Position numbers and translations under genes: made by a program. A DNA stretch of 64,000 nucleotides from NCBI RefSeq assembly GCF_013340845.1, contig NZ_AP020335.1:806001-870000 (forward strand). Reading direction: 5' to 3'. The stretch's first letter is position 1. Each line of letters begins with the position of its first letter. Under the pieces are notes generated by a model. That model was not told where the DNA came from and ran no database searches. It saw only the letters and a program-made list of their open reading frames with translations. Source of the DNA: Hydrogenovibrio marinus (GTDB lineage Bacteria; Pseudomonadota; Gammaproteobacteria; Thiomicrospirales; Thiomicrospiraceae). Positions 55,387-64,000 of the stretch are shown here, in pieces.

Positions 55387-56280
55387 TTATTGGTTCAATT
55401 GTACGCTTAGAAATGAATCTACTAAAGCCTGTTGGTAAGGAGCTAAAATGCGTTTTTTTAAGGAGGCGCAAAATGCTGTGGAAAATCCGAGCTCCTTTGT
55501 TAAAAAATGAGATCTTAAATCGATCTTATCACTGTCTTCAAACGCCATTTGCGCAACGATTCCTATTCCAAATCCTTGACGTACATATGTTTTGATAACA
55601 TCAGCGTCAGAAGCAACGATTTCAAATTGAAATTGAGGGTTTAATGCCTTTAAAGCGCATGCAACCTTATCACTATGGCTAAAGCCTTTTCTGTAAGAAA
55701 GAATTGGAAAATTCAATAGTTTTTCTAGACTTAAATCCGTGTTCCAAACAGGGTGCTTGTGGGGGGCTATTAATAAATGAGACCATTTATAGCCACTAAG
55801 AGCCTCTAACTCCTCTTTGTCGGCTAAAACTTCAGAACAAATTGCTATATCAATAATATCTTTTTTAAGCATGTTATATAAGTTTTCTGGAGAGCTTTCT
55901 TCAATATGAAATTTTGTATCAGGATGTGTTTGCTTGAAAATCGATAATACTCGCGGGAGAACGTAACGAGCCTGAGTGTGAGTGGTGCCAAGTCTAATAC
56001 ATCCTTTATGCGGATTTTTACAGGCTTCGCTTACTGTTTGAATATTCTTCTGTGCCATGCAAATAATTTTTGCTTGCTCAAGAATTTTTTCTCCATCCAA
56101 TGTAAAGGATACTAGTTTTTTTGAATGGCGGACAAATATAGGAAACCCTAACTCGTCTTCAAGAAGCTTAAGCTGCCTGCTGCCTGCAGACTGCACTATA
56201 TGAAGGTTTTGAGATGCGAGTGATAAATTTAAGTTGGTTTTATTGAGTTCAATGAGTAATTTAATTTGTGTAAGAGTCAT
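55387..56280 (-). CDS. CysB-type LysR transcriptional regulator
   Basis: This 297-residue regulator resembles CysB and Cbl, the activators of sulfate and sulfonate assimilation genes. The N-terminal helix-turn-helix has NLNLSLASQNLHIVQSAGSRQLKLLEDELGF. The effector domain shows the CysB-specific TTHTQARYVLP and ASDADVIKTYVRQGFGIGIV. The ATG giving MTLTQIK is chosen because GGAG lies upstream at good spacing. It is divergent from a YeeE/YedE sulfur transporter gene 99 bases away, which is its most likely target. Confidence 0.9.
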   Translation of the reverse strand: MTLTQIKLLIELNKTNLNLSLASQNLHIVQSAGSRQLKLLEDELGFPIFVRHSKKLVSFTLDGEKILEQAKIICMAQKNIQTVSEACKNPHKGCIRLGTTHTQARYVLPRVLSIFKQTHPDTKFHIEESSPENLYNMLKKDIIDIAICSEVLADKEELEALSGYKWSHLLIAPHKHPVWNTDLSLEKLLNFPILSYRKGFSHSDKVACALKALNPQFQFEIVASDADVIKTYVRQGFGIGIVAQMAFEDSDKIDLRSHFLTKELGFSTAFCASLKKRILAPYQQALVDSFLSVQLNQ

Positions 56281-56379
56281 TGATATCTCCAATTTAGATA
56301 TAAAGTTCAATTAATATCATTTAATTTAATACATTGCAATGTGTAGAATGACTTATAAATCATTTTTTGGAGTTTATAA

Positions 56380-57591
56380 ATGTTGTTTACAGTTTGTCAA
56401 TACGTAGGAATTTCGAAAAGCAAGATATACGCTACAACGTTATTTTTTGTAGGTTTTTTGGTGTGGCTTTTAGTGTCAGTTGGAAATGTGTGGTTGTTAT
56501 TATCAGGGGTGGCATTGGGAATCGTTTTTTATTATTTTAGTTTTGGTTTTGCGGGTTTTTGGAAACATGCAATTCTTGACAGAAAAACATTAGGTATGAG
56601 GTCTCATCTTGTTCTTCTTGCAGTAGGCGGCGCGTTATTTTTCCCTTCACTATCTCTTTTCCCTGAATTTGGTTATAACATTGCTGGAGCAGTACGTCCA
56701 TTGGGTATAAATGTGTTTATTGGAGCATTTATTTTTGGCTCTGGCATGGCTCTAATGGGGAGTTGTTCTTCTGGTACTTTAAAGAAGATGGGATCATTTG
56801 ATTGGTTATTTTATTATGTATTCTTGTGGATGATTATTGGAGGAACTTTGGCAGCCTCACAAATGGGATTTTGGCTAGAGTTGCCTTCGTTAGAACCGTT
56901 TTCGGTAGCTACCGACATTCCTTGGTATTTGGGCTTATGTTTACATTTACTCGTCATATTTGTTTTGTATCGTTTATTATTGAAATGGGAAGCAAGTCGT
57001 TATGAATATATTGAACTACTGGTGTTTAAAGGAGAGAGAGGCGTAGTTTCTTCTCCCTTACTTCTAGCGGCAACTCTAGTGGTTATTCTGAACTATATAA
57101 TTTTATTGGTGAGTCATCACCCATGGGCTATAAGCTGGATATTTCCTAAATTAGGTATTATTGGAATCCAAGAGTTATCTTTACCTATTGACTGGGAATT
57201 TTGGGAGTTTAGTTCACAAAATGAAAGTTCTTTGTCCAAAAGGGTTTTGGATGACTCAATAGTTTTGACAAGTTTAGGGATGGTCATCGGTGTATCTTTA
57301 GCTTTTTTGGGACAAACATTAGTCTCTAGGAGAGAACATCATCATCTGTCGAGCGCCAATTTAACTCCAGCATGTAGCAATTATGAGATTGTGAAGCGTA
57401 TATTGTTTGCAACATTTACAGGCGGCATGATGGGATATGGTTCAGTGATAGCTTTTGGCTGCAATGTAGGTGGTTTTTTTAGTGGAATCATTTCCGGAAG
57501 TTTACATGGTTGGCTATGGTTAGTTTCAGCCTTGCTGGGAATGACTTTGACACTCTTTATTATGAACAACTTTAAGCGAGTCAGGGCTTGA
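56380..57591 (+). CDS. YeeE/YedE family sulfur-compound transporter
   Basis: This 403-residue membrane protein has about nine or ten hydrophobic helices. The two sulfur-transport signatures of the family are present, each with a cysteine near the pore: FGSGMALMGSCSSGTL (Cys129) and GSVIAFGCNVGGFFSG (Cys361). Characterised relatives (TsuA) import thiosulfate through such cysteines. A good GGAG ribosome site precedes the ATG. Divergence from a CysB-type regulator supports sulfur-responsive expression. The exact substrate is inferred, not shown. Confidence 0.85.
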   Translation: MLFTVCQYVGISKSKIYATTLFFVGFLVWLLVSVGNVWLLLSGVALGIVFYYFSFGFAGFWKHAILDRKTLGMRSHLVLLAVGGALFFPSLSLFPEFGYNIAGAVRPLGINVFIGAFIFGSGMALMGSCSSGTLKKMGSFDWLFYYVFLWMIIGGTLAASQMGFWLELPSLEPFSVATDIPWYLGLCLHLLVIFVLYRLLLKWEASRYEYIELLVFKGERGVVSSPLLLAATLVVILNYIILLVSHHPWAISWIFPKLGIIGIQELSLPIDWEFWEFSSQNESSLSKRVLDDSIVLTSLGMVIGVSLAFLGQTLVSRREHHHLSSANLTPACSNYEIVKRILFATFTGGMMGYGSVIAFGCNVGGFFSGIISGSLHGWLWLVSALLGMTLTLFIMNNFKRVRA

Positions 57592-58823
57592 AATTTAAAA
57601 GTTGATTATGTTTTCTCAATGTTGGGGAGCTGGAGAGTAAAGTGTTTGATAAGTTGTATCGCTTTGTGTAAATTTAAAACTTATACTCAATCTGCAATCT
57701 AGTTGCGCTATTTGTGATGGACTTGTTTAATACAGAAAATACGCAGAGTAGTGCTTCAAATTTCCAATCCTTCCAAAAATTCTAGGCTAAGCTTCTACTT
57801 CTTAAAGTCTTAGAGATTATTATATTCGAAACGATTTTTAATCGGTTTATCTGTATTTTTATATCGCATAGCAACTGTATTTGAAGAAGGGGTAATACTC
57901 TTCTTCATTGCTTTAAAGAGTATGTTGAAGTTGTGGAGCTCTCTATTTTCTGAGTTCGTTTGAATAAGTGGAAGCGGTAAATTGATAATGTGCTTCCTAC
58001 ATTTGGAAGAAATTTCCAGTTCAGTAACCAAATCCTAAATTGATTTCATTCTTATTATAATCAGAATTTTCGCTGCTTCTTACCGATAGAACAATTGTTA
58101 TTTAGATCTCCCTCGCCGCGAATATCGGGGGTAAACACACTTAGTATTGCTTGAGAGAGCTAGTTGTGAGAATAGAAAATCCACGTAAAACCCGAATGTA
58201 ATTGACTTAAGTGTTTTTATATGTCCTGCTTTAGTTTATATAGTTTTTGCTGTCGTTTTAATTGCGTTATAAGTCTAAAAGTTGAGAGAAAGAGACGGTC
58301 TTGAATGGTTATCCTGGAGTTGCATGGTAGAGTCCAGCCAGTGTTTTTAAAAATCTTCCTATATAGATCGATTGGATAATTCTGACGTTAAACACATAGT
58401 GTTGTTTCCTGCAGTATCAGTTTGTCTGTCTAAACAAAATACTCAGCCATTTGGGATTGCGTGTTAGAAGCAGTTATCTGAATAGACGTTGCCTAAAAAA
58501 ACAATTTGAAAGCAATATAGATTAATCCAGAATAGATGATGTATCCAAAATAATGTCCGGATAATGCCGATAAAACTCCAGATCTTAGTCACTTCTTTCT
58601 CTGGAATGATATTAGTTGTTGTAGTAATAATTCTAATTACAACCTTTGATTGGAGTAGTTCTCTAAAACAATAGCTGCTGCTTCAAACGCTTAATACGAT
58701 CAAAAAGGACCCGGACTTGATTAATTTCCGGGCCAAAAGGAGGAATGATAGGAATATTCTATGCAAGTAAGAGGGGGGAGTTGATATTTTTAATTATTAT
58801 TGAATTTTATTAACTAAAAAATT
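57592..58823 (-). pseudogene. Gene-poor, apparently decayed stretch with a possible porin remnant
   Basis: These 1.2 kb are AT-rich and broken by stops in all frames. At 57674-57781 on the minus strand a 35-codon fragment reads NFWKDWKFEALL, then NKSITNSATRLQIEYKF and a stop. This alternating pattern ending in Phe looks like the last strands of an outer-membrane beta-barrel. A TTG-initiated frame at 57810-58031 contains the similar wording KKSITPSSNTVAMRYKN. No complete gene is supported, and the porin idea is tentative. The remainder (58040-58700) holds nothing I can identify. Confidence 0.35.
58702..58734 (-). terminator. Terminator of the hydrogenase operon
   Basis: On the minus strand GGCCCGGA pairs with TCCGGGTCC (one bulged base) around an 11-base loop and is followed by TTTTT. 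It lies about 90 bases after the last gene of the hydrogenase operon. Confidence 0.75.
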
Positions 58824-59582
58824 CTAGCCTTGCCAAGTGTTTATGTCAGACTTTTTGCCTATCCACGGCATAATCCACATTTGATACAGCGAAGTAAAAA
58901 TCATAATCGAAGAAGCCAAGCTATACCCAAAACCACCAATGATTACAAGCCATGCATATTCAGGGTTGCTCTTGGTCAACCACCAAGAAGCCACATCTAT
59001 CACCAAAAACGCAAATGGAATGAAGATAAGAGTTCCTTTCACCCACCGGTTCCAGCTGACAGACATGGAGAAAATCAGCCCAACAAAGAAGAAAATAAAT
59101 GAAATCCCAAACAAATGGATATGCGCGACACGTACCATAGAGGTTTCCGTAGCACCATGATCAACTTTTGCAAATAATTTAATGACATCGTACTTCGGAA
59201 TGTCAGGAATACCAGGAATCACACCATGACACTTAGCACAATACTTGTCGACTATTGGCTTGATTTTCGGTTCCCACTGAGACTTTGGGGCACCGTCACG
59301 CGCCCATTGAATCAAAGTAAAACGAGCCTCCGGTGGCGCATTCATTTTCATTGAGCCGTTGAGTTTTGCTTCTAGCGTTGAACCTGTACGGTTTCCGTAA
59401 TAACTGTAAACAATATCATTCACTGATAAGCCAAACTTTCCGTCAGCCATACCATGAGTTAACATAATCTGTACCCCCGCCATTAAAAGGCCTAGGCATG
59501 TTACCATCAAATATCCTGTGAACAATGCTTTAACTGGAATAGATATATTAGTGAGGTTAAGCGAAGAACAATTACTATTCAT
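58824..59582 (-). CDS. Membrane c-type cytochrome protein of the hydrogenase operon
   Basis: This 252-residue protein is not one I can name. It has an N-terminal transmembrane helix (about 16-38). A periplasmic part follows with a haem c motif CAKCH in DKYCAKCHGVIPGIPDIP. Then come four hydrophobic helices with a His-rich turn (VRVAHIHLFGISFIFFF) that could hold another cofactor. It follows hupC on the same strand by 121 bases. Its position suggests a role in passing electrons from the hydrogenase to the respiratory chain. The ATG at 59582 is chosen; an in-frame TTG at 59651 would add 23 residues. Confidence 0.75.
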   Translation of the reverse strand: MNSNCSSLNLTNISIPVKALFTGYLMVTCLGLLMAGVQIMLTHGMADGKFGLSVNDIVYSYYGNRTGSTLEAKLNGSMKMNAPPEARFTLIQWARDGAPKSQWEPKIKPIVDKYCAKCHGVIPGIPDIPKYDVIKLFAKVDHGATETSMVRVAHIHLFGISFIFFFVGLIFSMSVSWNRWVKGTLIFIPFAFLVIDVASWWLTKSNPEYAWLVIIGGFGYSLASSIMIFTSLYQMWIMPWIGKKSDINTWQG

Positions 59583-59703
59583 TGGTTGAATACCTTGTGA
59601 TTTAATATATAAAAAAAGAACATCCTGGCTTTTTAAACCAAGAATGTTCAAAGACCGAGGAGCACTCGAGTCAAACGTAAAATCGTAACGATATGTGGGT
59701 GTT

Positions 59704-60390
59704 TTATCGTTTATCTTTAAAGAAACGCCATCCGCTAATCATTGTGCTAACCATTGATTGGCGAGACATAATATCTTCGCGGATTGCGACATATACATGG
59801 GCAATTACAAAAACAACGATAATCCATAGACCAAGTCGGTGCCACGAATGGACATCTTGGCTTTGACCAAAAAGTGGTATTACCCATCCAAACAACTGAT
59901 TTGCCCAACTTCCAGGGCCTGTTCCCTCTCCATAAAGTGCAAACCCAGTAAAGATCATTAAAATGGAGCCAAGGACAAACATACTAAACATTGCAAGTTG
60001 TGCCATAGGGTTATGACCTTCATGCTTGCCAGGTTCTTTTTTTAGAAATAGATACCATTTTAATTCGTCAATAAATCCTTTACGCCATGAGGCACGCCAG
60101 ATTGGTACATAAAACAGTTCACGAGCGTGATGATTCCCTACAAAAGCCCAATAAATTCGACCTGCAAAACCAATTGCAAAAATATAGGCCGCACTGAAAT
60201 GTAGAAAACGAATAGTTCCCATCAGGTAGTGATCTGATGCTTCGCCGCTCATCGTTGGTAAAGGATTGCCTATTAAATAGCCAGTTATTCCAAGTACAAT
60301 AATGGCCAACATATTTATCCAGTGCCAGAGTCGTATAGGGGCTTCATACACATAAACTTTGTCTACACCCGTTAAATTGGCATCACTCAT
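59704..60390 (-). CDS. hupC: Ni/Fe-hydrogenase b-type cytochrome subunit
   Basis: This 228-residue inner-membrane cytochrome b anchors the hydrogenase dimer and passes electrons to quinone. The start YVYEAPIRLWHWINMLAI is the family signature. Haem-ligand histidines lie in RLWHW, RFLHFSAAYIF and in the later HSWHRLGLW and VIAHVYVAIRED segments. Four transmembrane helices are apparent. It follows hupL by 65 bases in the operon. Confidence 0.95.
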   Translation of the reverse strand: MSDANLTGVDKVYVYEAPIRLWHWINMLAIIVLGITGYLIGNPLPTMSGEASDHYLMGTIRFLHFSAAYIFAIGFAGRIYWAFVGNHHARELFYVPIWRASWRKGFIDELKWYLFLKKEPGKHEGHNPMAQLAMFSMFVLGSILMIFTGFALYGEGTGPGSWANQLFGWVIPLFGQSQDVHSWHRLGLWIIVVFVIAHVYVAIREDIMSRQSMVSTMISGWRFFKDKR

Positions 60391-60455
60391 TTGAGTTCTC
60401 CTATTTTATTAAAGTGTGTGCATTCACAGGTAGTGCGGATGCACACTTTTTGTAG

Positions 60456-62291
60456 TTATCGAACCTTGACGGTCGCCATTTCTTCGCCTTCTTCACTCAT
60501 AACATGCGTTGAACACGCTAAGCACGGATCAAAACTGTGAAGGGTACGAAGTACTTCGACCGGTTCATCTGGGCGTTCCATTGGAGTTCCCATAAGAGAT
60601 GCTTCAAAAGCTCCTATATTTCCTTTAGGGTCACGAGGAGAGCCATTCCAAGTTGTTGGCACAACACACTGGTAGTTTTTGATCTTTCCTTTCTCAATAA
60701 CAATCCAGTGCGCCAGAGCACCGCGAGGAGCTGCAACTGTTCCCACACCTTTGGCATGTTCAGGCCAGCTCGAAGGATCCCACTTGTCTGTATTAGCCGT
60801 ACTGCTATCACCGTTTTTAATGTTGCTGATCAATTGGTTGAAGTCATCTAGCATCATGTCTCCGCAATACTCTGATTCAAGAGCACGAGCAAGAGTTCGG
60901 CCGATTGTTGATCCAAGGAAAGCTTTCAGGTCGGTGATGTCTTTATGGTTTGGGTCTAGCAAACGACATACAGCGTTAAACCTATTTAGGCTTGTGTGAA
61001 CCTGAGTCTTAACGTATTCAACGCCTTGGGCATAGGCAAGTATATAGCGTGCAAGTGGCCCTACTTCGACAGCATGCCCCCTCCAGCGCGGGGATTTGAT
61101 CCAGGAATATTTTGCAGATTCGTCGATTTCGATGATGTTTGTTCTCGACCCTTTTGTTTTAGATCCTAGTTCATAGTTTGGCTCTGTAATACCATCCCAT
61201 GGATGAAGTCCTTTTGTTTCGTCTGGGTATTTGTACCAAGAATGAGTGACAAATTCTTGAACCTGCTCAGGATCTCTAGGGTCAACTGGATGAATTTTCC
61301 CCCAATCTCCATTAATGATTGCACCTCCAGGTAGTTGATCTGTAGATTTATCATATGGAGTTTTAGGGTATGCGCCATAATCCATAACGTTTGTCGCGGA
61401 TAGCCCTCCACCATATAGCCAGTCGCGATAGAAAGCTGCGATAGCTATAACGTCGGGTACATAGACATTGGTGTTAAAGGTTCGCCCTTGTTCTATAAGT
61501 GATTTGACAAAGTTTAAACGCTCCATGTTTATAGGGGCACCCGCGGCCATATCTCCATCGATGTTTATTGCACAAGGCACACCTCCAACCATATAGTTAG
61601 GGTGAGGGTTTTTACCACCGAATATCGCATGGATTTTGACGATTTCTTTTTGGAAGTCCAGAGCTTCAAGATAGTGGGTAACAGCCATAAGATCTGCTTC
61701 GGGAGATAATTTATAGGCGGGGTTACTCCAATAACCATTCTTGAAGATTCCGAGTTGCCCAGAATCTACGAACTTTTGGATTCTGATTTGAATGTCTTTG
61801 AAGTAGCCAGGGCTAGACATTGGGTGATGCGGTGAGACTAGTTTTTGTAGTTCAGAGGTTGCCTGAGGATCTGCCTTCAAAGCATTTACTGGATTGACCC
61901 AGTCTAGAGCATGTAAATGGTAGAAATGCACAATATGGTCATGAATTTGAAGTGTTTTGGCCATAATTTCGCGAATTAAAGTGGCATTGTGCGGAATTTT
62001 GATATCTAGAGCATCCTCAACCGCTCGAACTGATGCCAAAGCATGGCAGCCAGTGCAGACACCACATATGCGTTCTACAAATGCCCATGCGTCACGAGGG
62101 TCGCGTCCGCGAAGAATAACCTCAAGGCCTCGCCACATAGTGCCTGTGGATACGGCATTTTGGATGACATTGTTTTCATCAACGTTGACTTCACAACGCA
62201 TGTGGCCTTCGATACGAGTAACAGGATCAATGACTACTCGACGACCGGAGTTGTCCATCTTATAGTGGTTTGGTGTGTTTAATACGCTCAT
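60456..62291 (-). CDS. hupL: [NiFe] hydrogenase large subunit
   Basis: This 611-residue catalytic subunit carries the nickel-iron-cyanide centre that splits hydrogen. The N-terminal ligand motif [10 protein letters not shown] has C76 and C79. The C-terminal motif DPCLACSTH has C590 and C593. A 15-residue tail after His596 should be removed by the maturation protease encoded divergently at 63725. Close similarity to the E. coli HyaB ending supports a group 1 membrane-bound enzyme. It starts two bases after hupS. Confidence 0.97.
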   Translation of the reverse strand: MSVLNTPNHYKMDNSGRRVVIDPVTRIEGHMRCEVNVDENNVIQNAVSTGTMWRGLEVILRGRDPRDAWAFVERICGVCTGCHALASVRAVEDALDIKIPHNATLIREIMAKTLQIHDHIVHFYHLHALDWVNPVNALKADPQATSELQKLVSPHHPMSSPGYFKDIQIRIQKFVDSGQLGIFKNGYWSNPAYKLSPEADLMAVTHYLEALDFQKEIVKIHAIFGGKNPHPNYMVGGVPCAINIDGDMAAGAPINMERLNFVKSLIEQGRTFNTNVYVPDVIAIAAFYRDWLYGGGLSATNVMDYGAYPKTPYDKSTDQLPGGAIINGDWGKIHPVDPRDPEQVQEFVTHSWYKYPDETKGLHPWDGITEPNYELGSKTKGSRTNIIEIDESAKYSWIKSPRWRGHAVEVGPLARYILAYAQGVEYVKTQVHTSLNRFNAVCRLLDPNHKDITDLKAFLGSTIGRTLARALESEYCGDMMLDDFNQLISNIKNGDSSTANTDKWDPSSWPEHAKGVGTVAAPRGALAHWIVIEKGKIKNYQCVVPTTWNGSPRDPKGNIGAFEASLMGTPMERPDEPVEVLRTLHSFDPCLACSTHVMSEEGEEMATVKVR

Positions 62292-62293
62292 TA

Positions 62294-63379
62294 TTATTTA
62301 TCTCCTTTCTTTTGAGCCGCTTTTACAGCACTTATCGCTGCATGAGCGACTACTGCTGCACCGACAACACCGATGGCGGTTTTACCAATATCGTCTGCCG
62401 TTGCTTCAATGCCAAATGCGTTCATCTCTGTATCGCGTGAGTAGAAGGATCCTTTGTCCCAGAACCCATCTTCAGAACAGCCGATACAGCCATGACCAGA
62501 TTGAATCGGGAAGGAAGTTCCTCCATTCCAACGGACGGTTGAGCAGGCGTTATAAGTTGTTGGGCCTTTGCATCCAACTTTGTATAAACAGTAACCTTTA
62601 CGAGCACCTTCGTCATCCCACTCTTCTACAAATTGACCGGCATCAAAGTGAGGGCGGCGGTAGCATTTATCATGAATACGTTGTGAGTAGAACATTTTAG
62701 GACGACCTTGTCGGTCCAGCTCAGGGATGCGATCAAAGGTTAGCATATAGGTAATGACGCCAGTCATGACTTCAGCAATTGGAGGACACCCAGGCACTTT
62801 GATAATCGGTTTGTCATACCCGCCGCCAAGAAATTTATGTACTGGCGTGGCCTGCGTAGGGTTTGGTTTTGCTGCCTGTACGCATCCCCATGACGCGCAA
62901 GAACCCCATGAAATGATAGCTTTTGCATCATCGGCCATGCGTTTTAATTGTTCGGAAAAAGGGCGGCCACCGATAATGCAGGACATTCCATCCTGATTAA
63001 GCGGAGGGTTCCCTTCTACCGCAAGAATATAGTTTCCTTTATATTTTTCTTTAATTTCATCAAGAATCGCTTCCGCTGCATGTCCAGAGGCTGCCATGAG
63101 GGTGTCGTCATAATCCAGAGAGATCATGGATAACACTACGTCTTTTGCTAGTGGGTGAGCAGAACGAATAAAGGATTCTGAACAACACGTACATTCCAAA
63201 CCATGCAACCAGATAACAGGCGTGCGAGGCTTTGTTTCCATCGCATGAGCAATTTTGTTCGCATAAGCAGGACTAAGCCCTAATGCAGCCGCAGTAAGGC
63301 TACAGTATTTCAAAAAGCTGCGACGCGTAATTCCTTGGCGCCGCATGACTTCATAGAACGTTTCAACTTGAGATGACAT
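62294..63379 (-). CDS. hupS: [NiFe] hydrogenase small subunit, oxygen-tolerant type
   Basis: This 361-residue electron-transfer subunit has a twin-arginine signal TRRSFLKYC (residues 19-26). It has the cysteines of three Fe-S clusters and a C-terminal membrane anchor (about 330-352). The proximal-cluster cysteines are C63, C65, C66, C161, C166 and C198. The extra pair C65 and C166 equals the supernumerary cysteines of E. coli Hyd-1, giving a [4Fe-3S] cluster that confers oxygen tolerance. This is known for Hydrogenovibrio marinus hydrogenase. It is the first gene of the operon. Confidence 0.97.
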   Translation of the reverse strand: MSSQVETFYEVMRRQGITRRSFLKYCSLTAAALGLSPAYANKIAHAMETKPRTPVIWLHGLECTCCSESFIRSAHPLAKDVVLSMISLDYDDTLMAASGHAAEAILDEIKEKYKGNYILAVEGNPPLNQDGMSCIIGGRPFSEQLKRMADDAKAIISWGSCASWGCVQAAKPNPTQATPVHKFLGGGYDKPIIKVPGCPPIAEVMTGVITYMLTFDRIPELDRQGRPKMFYSQRIHDKCYRRPHFDAGQFVEEWDDEGARKGYCLYKVGCKGPTTYNACSTVRWNGGTSFPIQSGHGCIGCSEDGFWDKGSFYSRDTEMNAFGIEATADDIGKTAIGVVGAAVVAHAAISAVKAAQKKGDK

Positions 63380-63471
63380 AGCAATCCTCGTTTTTATTTT
63401 TTAACTTGAAATAGATTAAGTACTAAAAAGGGCGTAAGCCAAAGTGCATGTACTTATGTTCTTGTTGCTCT

Positions 63472-63489
63472 AAGCGCGCCTAGTGCCAA
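63472..63489 (-). promoter_or_regulatory. Candidate sigma-54 promoter of the hydrogenase operon
   Basis: The minus strand reads TTGGCACTAGGCGCGCTT. It has the invariant GG and GC exactly ten bases apart and a perfect TGGCAC box. It would start transcription near 63462, about 80 bases before hupS. Sigma-54 control of uptake hydrogenases is known in Ralstonia. Confidence 0.5.
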
Positions 63490-63539
63490 GTTGATAAAAA
63501 TACATATATTTCAATAGGTAATGGTGATTTTTTAAGATT

Positions 63540-63703
63540 CCATTTCTTGTTTTTTGAAAACAAACTTTTCGTATATTTATTTTTTCGAAAACAAAGTTTC
63601 CGTTTTTTTTTGAAAGAGCTATAAGTTTTTTGAAATGGCCATAAGTTTTTTTGATTTTTTTAATTGAAGGAAAAGAGTACTATTTTAAAAAAAACGGAAA
63701 CTT
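63540..63703. repeat. AT-rich repeat region between hupS and the protease gene
   Basis: Two direct repeats of GAAAACAAA with T-runs (about 63556 and 63587) are followed by two copies of CATAAG/TATAAG plus TTTTTT (about 63620 and 63641). A 17-bp perfect inverted pair lies at 63594-63610 and 63687-63703, with the core AAGTTTCCG / CGGAAACTT. This 345-base gap holds no gene and is likely the control region for both divergent units. Confidence 0.6.
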
Positions 63704-63724
63704 AATTATCTATTTGGAATGAAA

Positions 63725-64000
63725 ATGAAAACTTTAGTTTTAGGTATCGGTAATTTACTATGGGCCGATGAAGGATTTGGTATTCGCTGTATTGAGTATA
63801 TGGATGCGGAGTATTCTTTTGATGACTCTGTTGAGCTAATGGATGGTGGTACTCAGGGGATATATTTAGCTCACCATGTTCAGGAGGCTGATAATCTGAT
63901 TATTTTTGATGCAATTGATTACGGTATGTATCCAGGAGAAAAGCGTGTTATTCGTAATGATGCTATTCCGAATTTTATGGGCTGTAAGAAAATGAGTTTA
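63725..64000 (+). CDS. hyaD: Hydrogenase maturation protease, cut by window edge
   Basis: This endopeptidase removes the C-terminal tail of the hydrogenase large subunit after nickel insertion. The first 92 residues show the family start KTLVLGIGNLLWADEGFGIR, containing the metal-sensing Glu, and MDGGTQG with the second conserved Asp. IIFDAIDYG and GCKKMSL follow. It is divergent from hupS. The ATG at 63725 is preceded by GGA; another in-frame ATG at 63719 is possible. The C-terminal half lies beyond the window. Confidence 0.93.
   Translation, partial: MKTLVLGIGNLLWADEGFGIRCIEYMDAEYSFDDSVELMDGGTQGIYLAHHVQEADNLIIFDAIDYGMYPGEKRVIRNDAIPNFMGCKKMSL

Noticed and set aside
57810-58031. Possible 73-residue gene on the minus strand
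   Set aside because: It needs a TTG start, lacks a ribosome site, and lies in a stop-rich decayed stretch; treated as a possible remnant instead.
62275-62700. Open frame of 141 codons on the plus strand
   Set aside because: Antisense to the 3' end of hupS; rich in residues expected from reversed hydrogenase codons and without a start signal.
63540-63660. AT-rich repeats considered as a CRISPR array or origin iterons
   Set aside because: The units are short, imperfect and irregularly spaced, with no conserved spacers, cas genes, dnaA or rep gene nearby.
1-64000. Phage, integron, insertion sequence or tRNA-linked island
   Set aside because: No transposase, integrase, phage structural gene or tRNA could be recognised; gene order is mostly conserved housekeeping.

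Overview
The window comes from the chromosome of a sulfur- and hydrogen-oxidising chemolithoautotrophic gammaproteobacterium. It most resembles the Hydrogenovibrio/Thiomicrospira group (Piscirickettsiaceae). The evidence is a soxXYZA cluster plus a separate soxB, a membrane-bound [NiFe] hydrogenase of the oxygen-tolerant type, many periplasmic c-type cytochromes, and typical gammaproteobacterial housekeeping gene order (zapA-6S RNA-fau, ygfB-pepP-ubiH-ubiI, dapA-bamC, holD-rimI, hisS-yfgM-bamB-der). The genus assignment is an inference from protein recognition, not from a search.

Layout. 1-9.7 kb: coaE (cut by the left edge), a GGDEF/EAL protein, an asparagine-synthase-family amidotransferase, grxD, rnt, argA, ilvD and a TerB-like protein. 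9.8-12.0 kb: soxXYZA on the minus strand. 12.2-24.6 kb: an M48 protease, a tusA-dsrE2 sulfur-carrier pair, galU-pgi and a sugar-nucleotide dehydrogenase homologue with altered catalytic motifs, pssA-leuA, holD-rimI, suhB, trmJ-cysE. 24.7-32.4 kb: iscR-iscA, ndk, rlmN, a short RodZ-like protein, hisS, yfgM, bamB, der. 32.6-43.8 kb: a very large FAD/Fe-S oxidoreductase, a small cytochrome c, fau, 6S RNA, zapA, ygfB-pepP-ubiH-ubiI and a potassium channel. 43.9-53.1 kb: a LysR regulator, phoH, bcp, dapA-bamC, purL. 53.3-57.6 kb: soxB, then a CysB-type regulator divergent from a YeeE/YedE sulfur transporter. 57.6-58.8 kb: a gene-poor, apparently decayed stretch. 58.8-64 kb: hydrogenase operon hupS-hupL-hupC plus a membrane c-type cytochrome gene on the minus strand, and a divergent maturation protease gene cut by the right edge.

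How it fits together. SoxXA conjugates thiosulfate to SoxYZ and SoxB hydrolyses the sulfone; soxCD is not in the window. TusA/DsrE2 probably handle sulfane sulfur in the cytoplasm, and YeeE/YedE with its CysB-like regulator probably takes up a sulfur compound. The hydrogenase passes electrons through its b-type (and perhaps c-type) cytochrome to the quinone or cytochrome pool.

The main unexpected signals are: (1) a dispersed repeat with the core AAATCTGCCAGGTTGGGG, found mostly between convergent genes and once inside pepP; (2) a UDP-glucose dehydrogenase family protein lacking the catalytic Cys and the Rossmann glycine motif; (3) a c-type cytochrome membrane protein in the hydrogenase operon; and (4) a candidate sigma-54 promoter and an AT-rich repeat region between hupS and the divergent protease gene.
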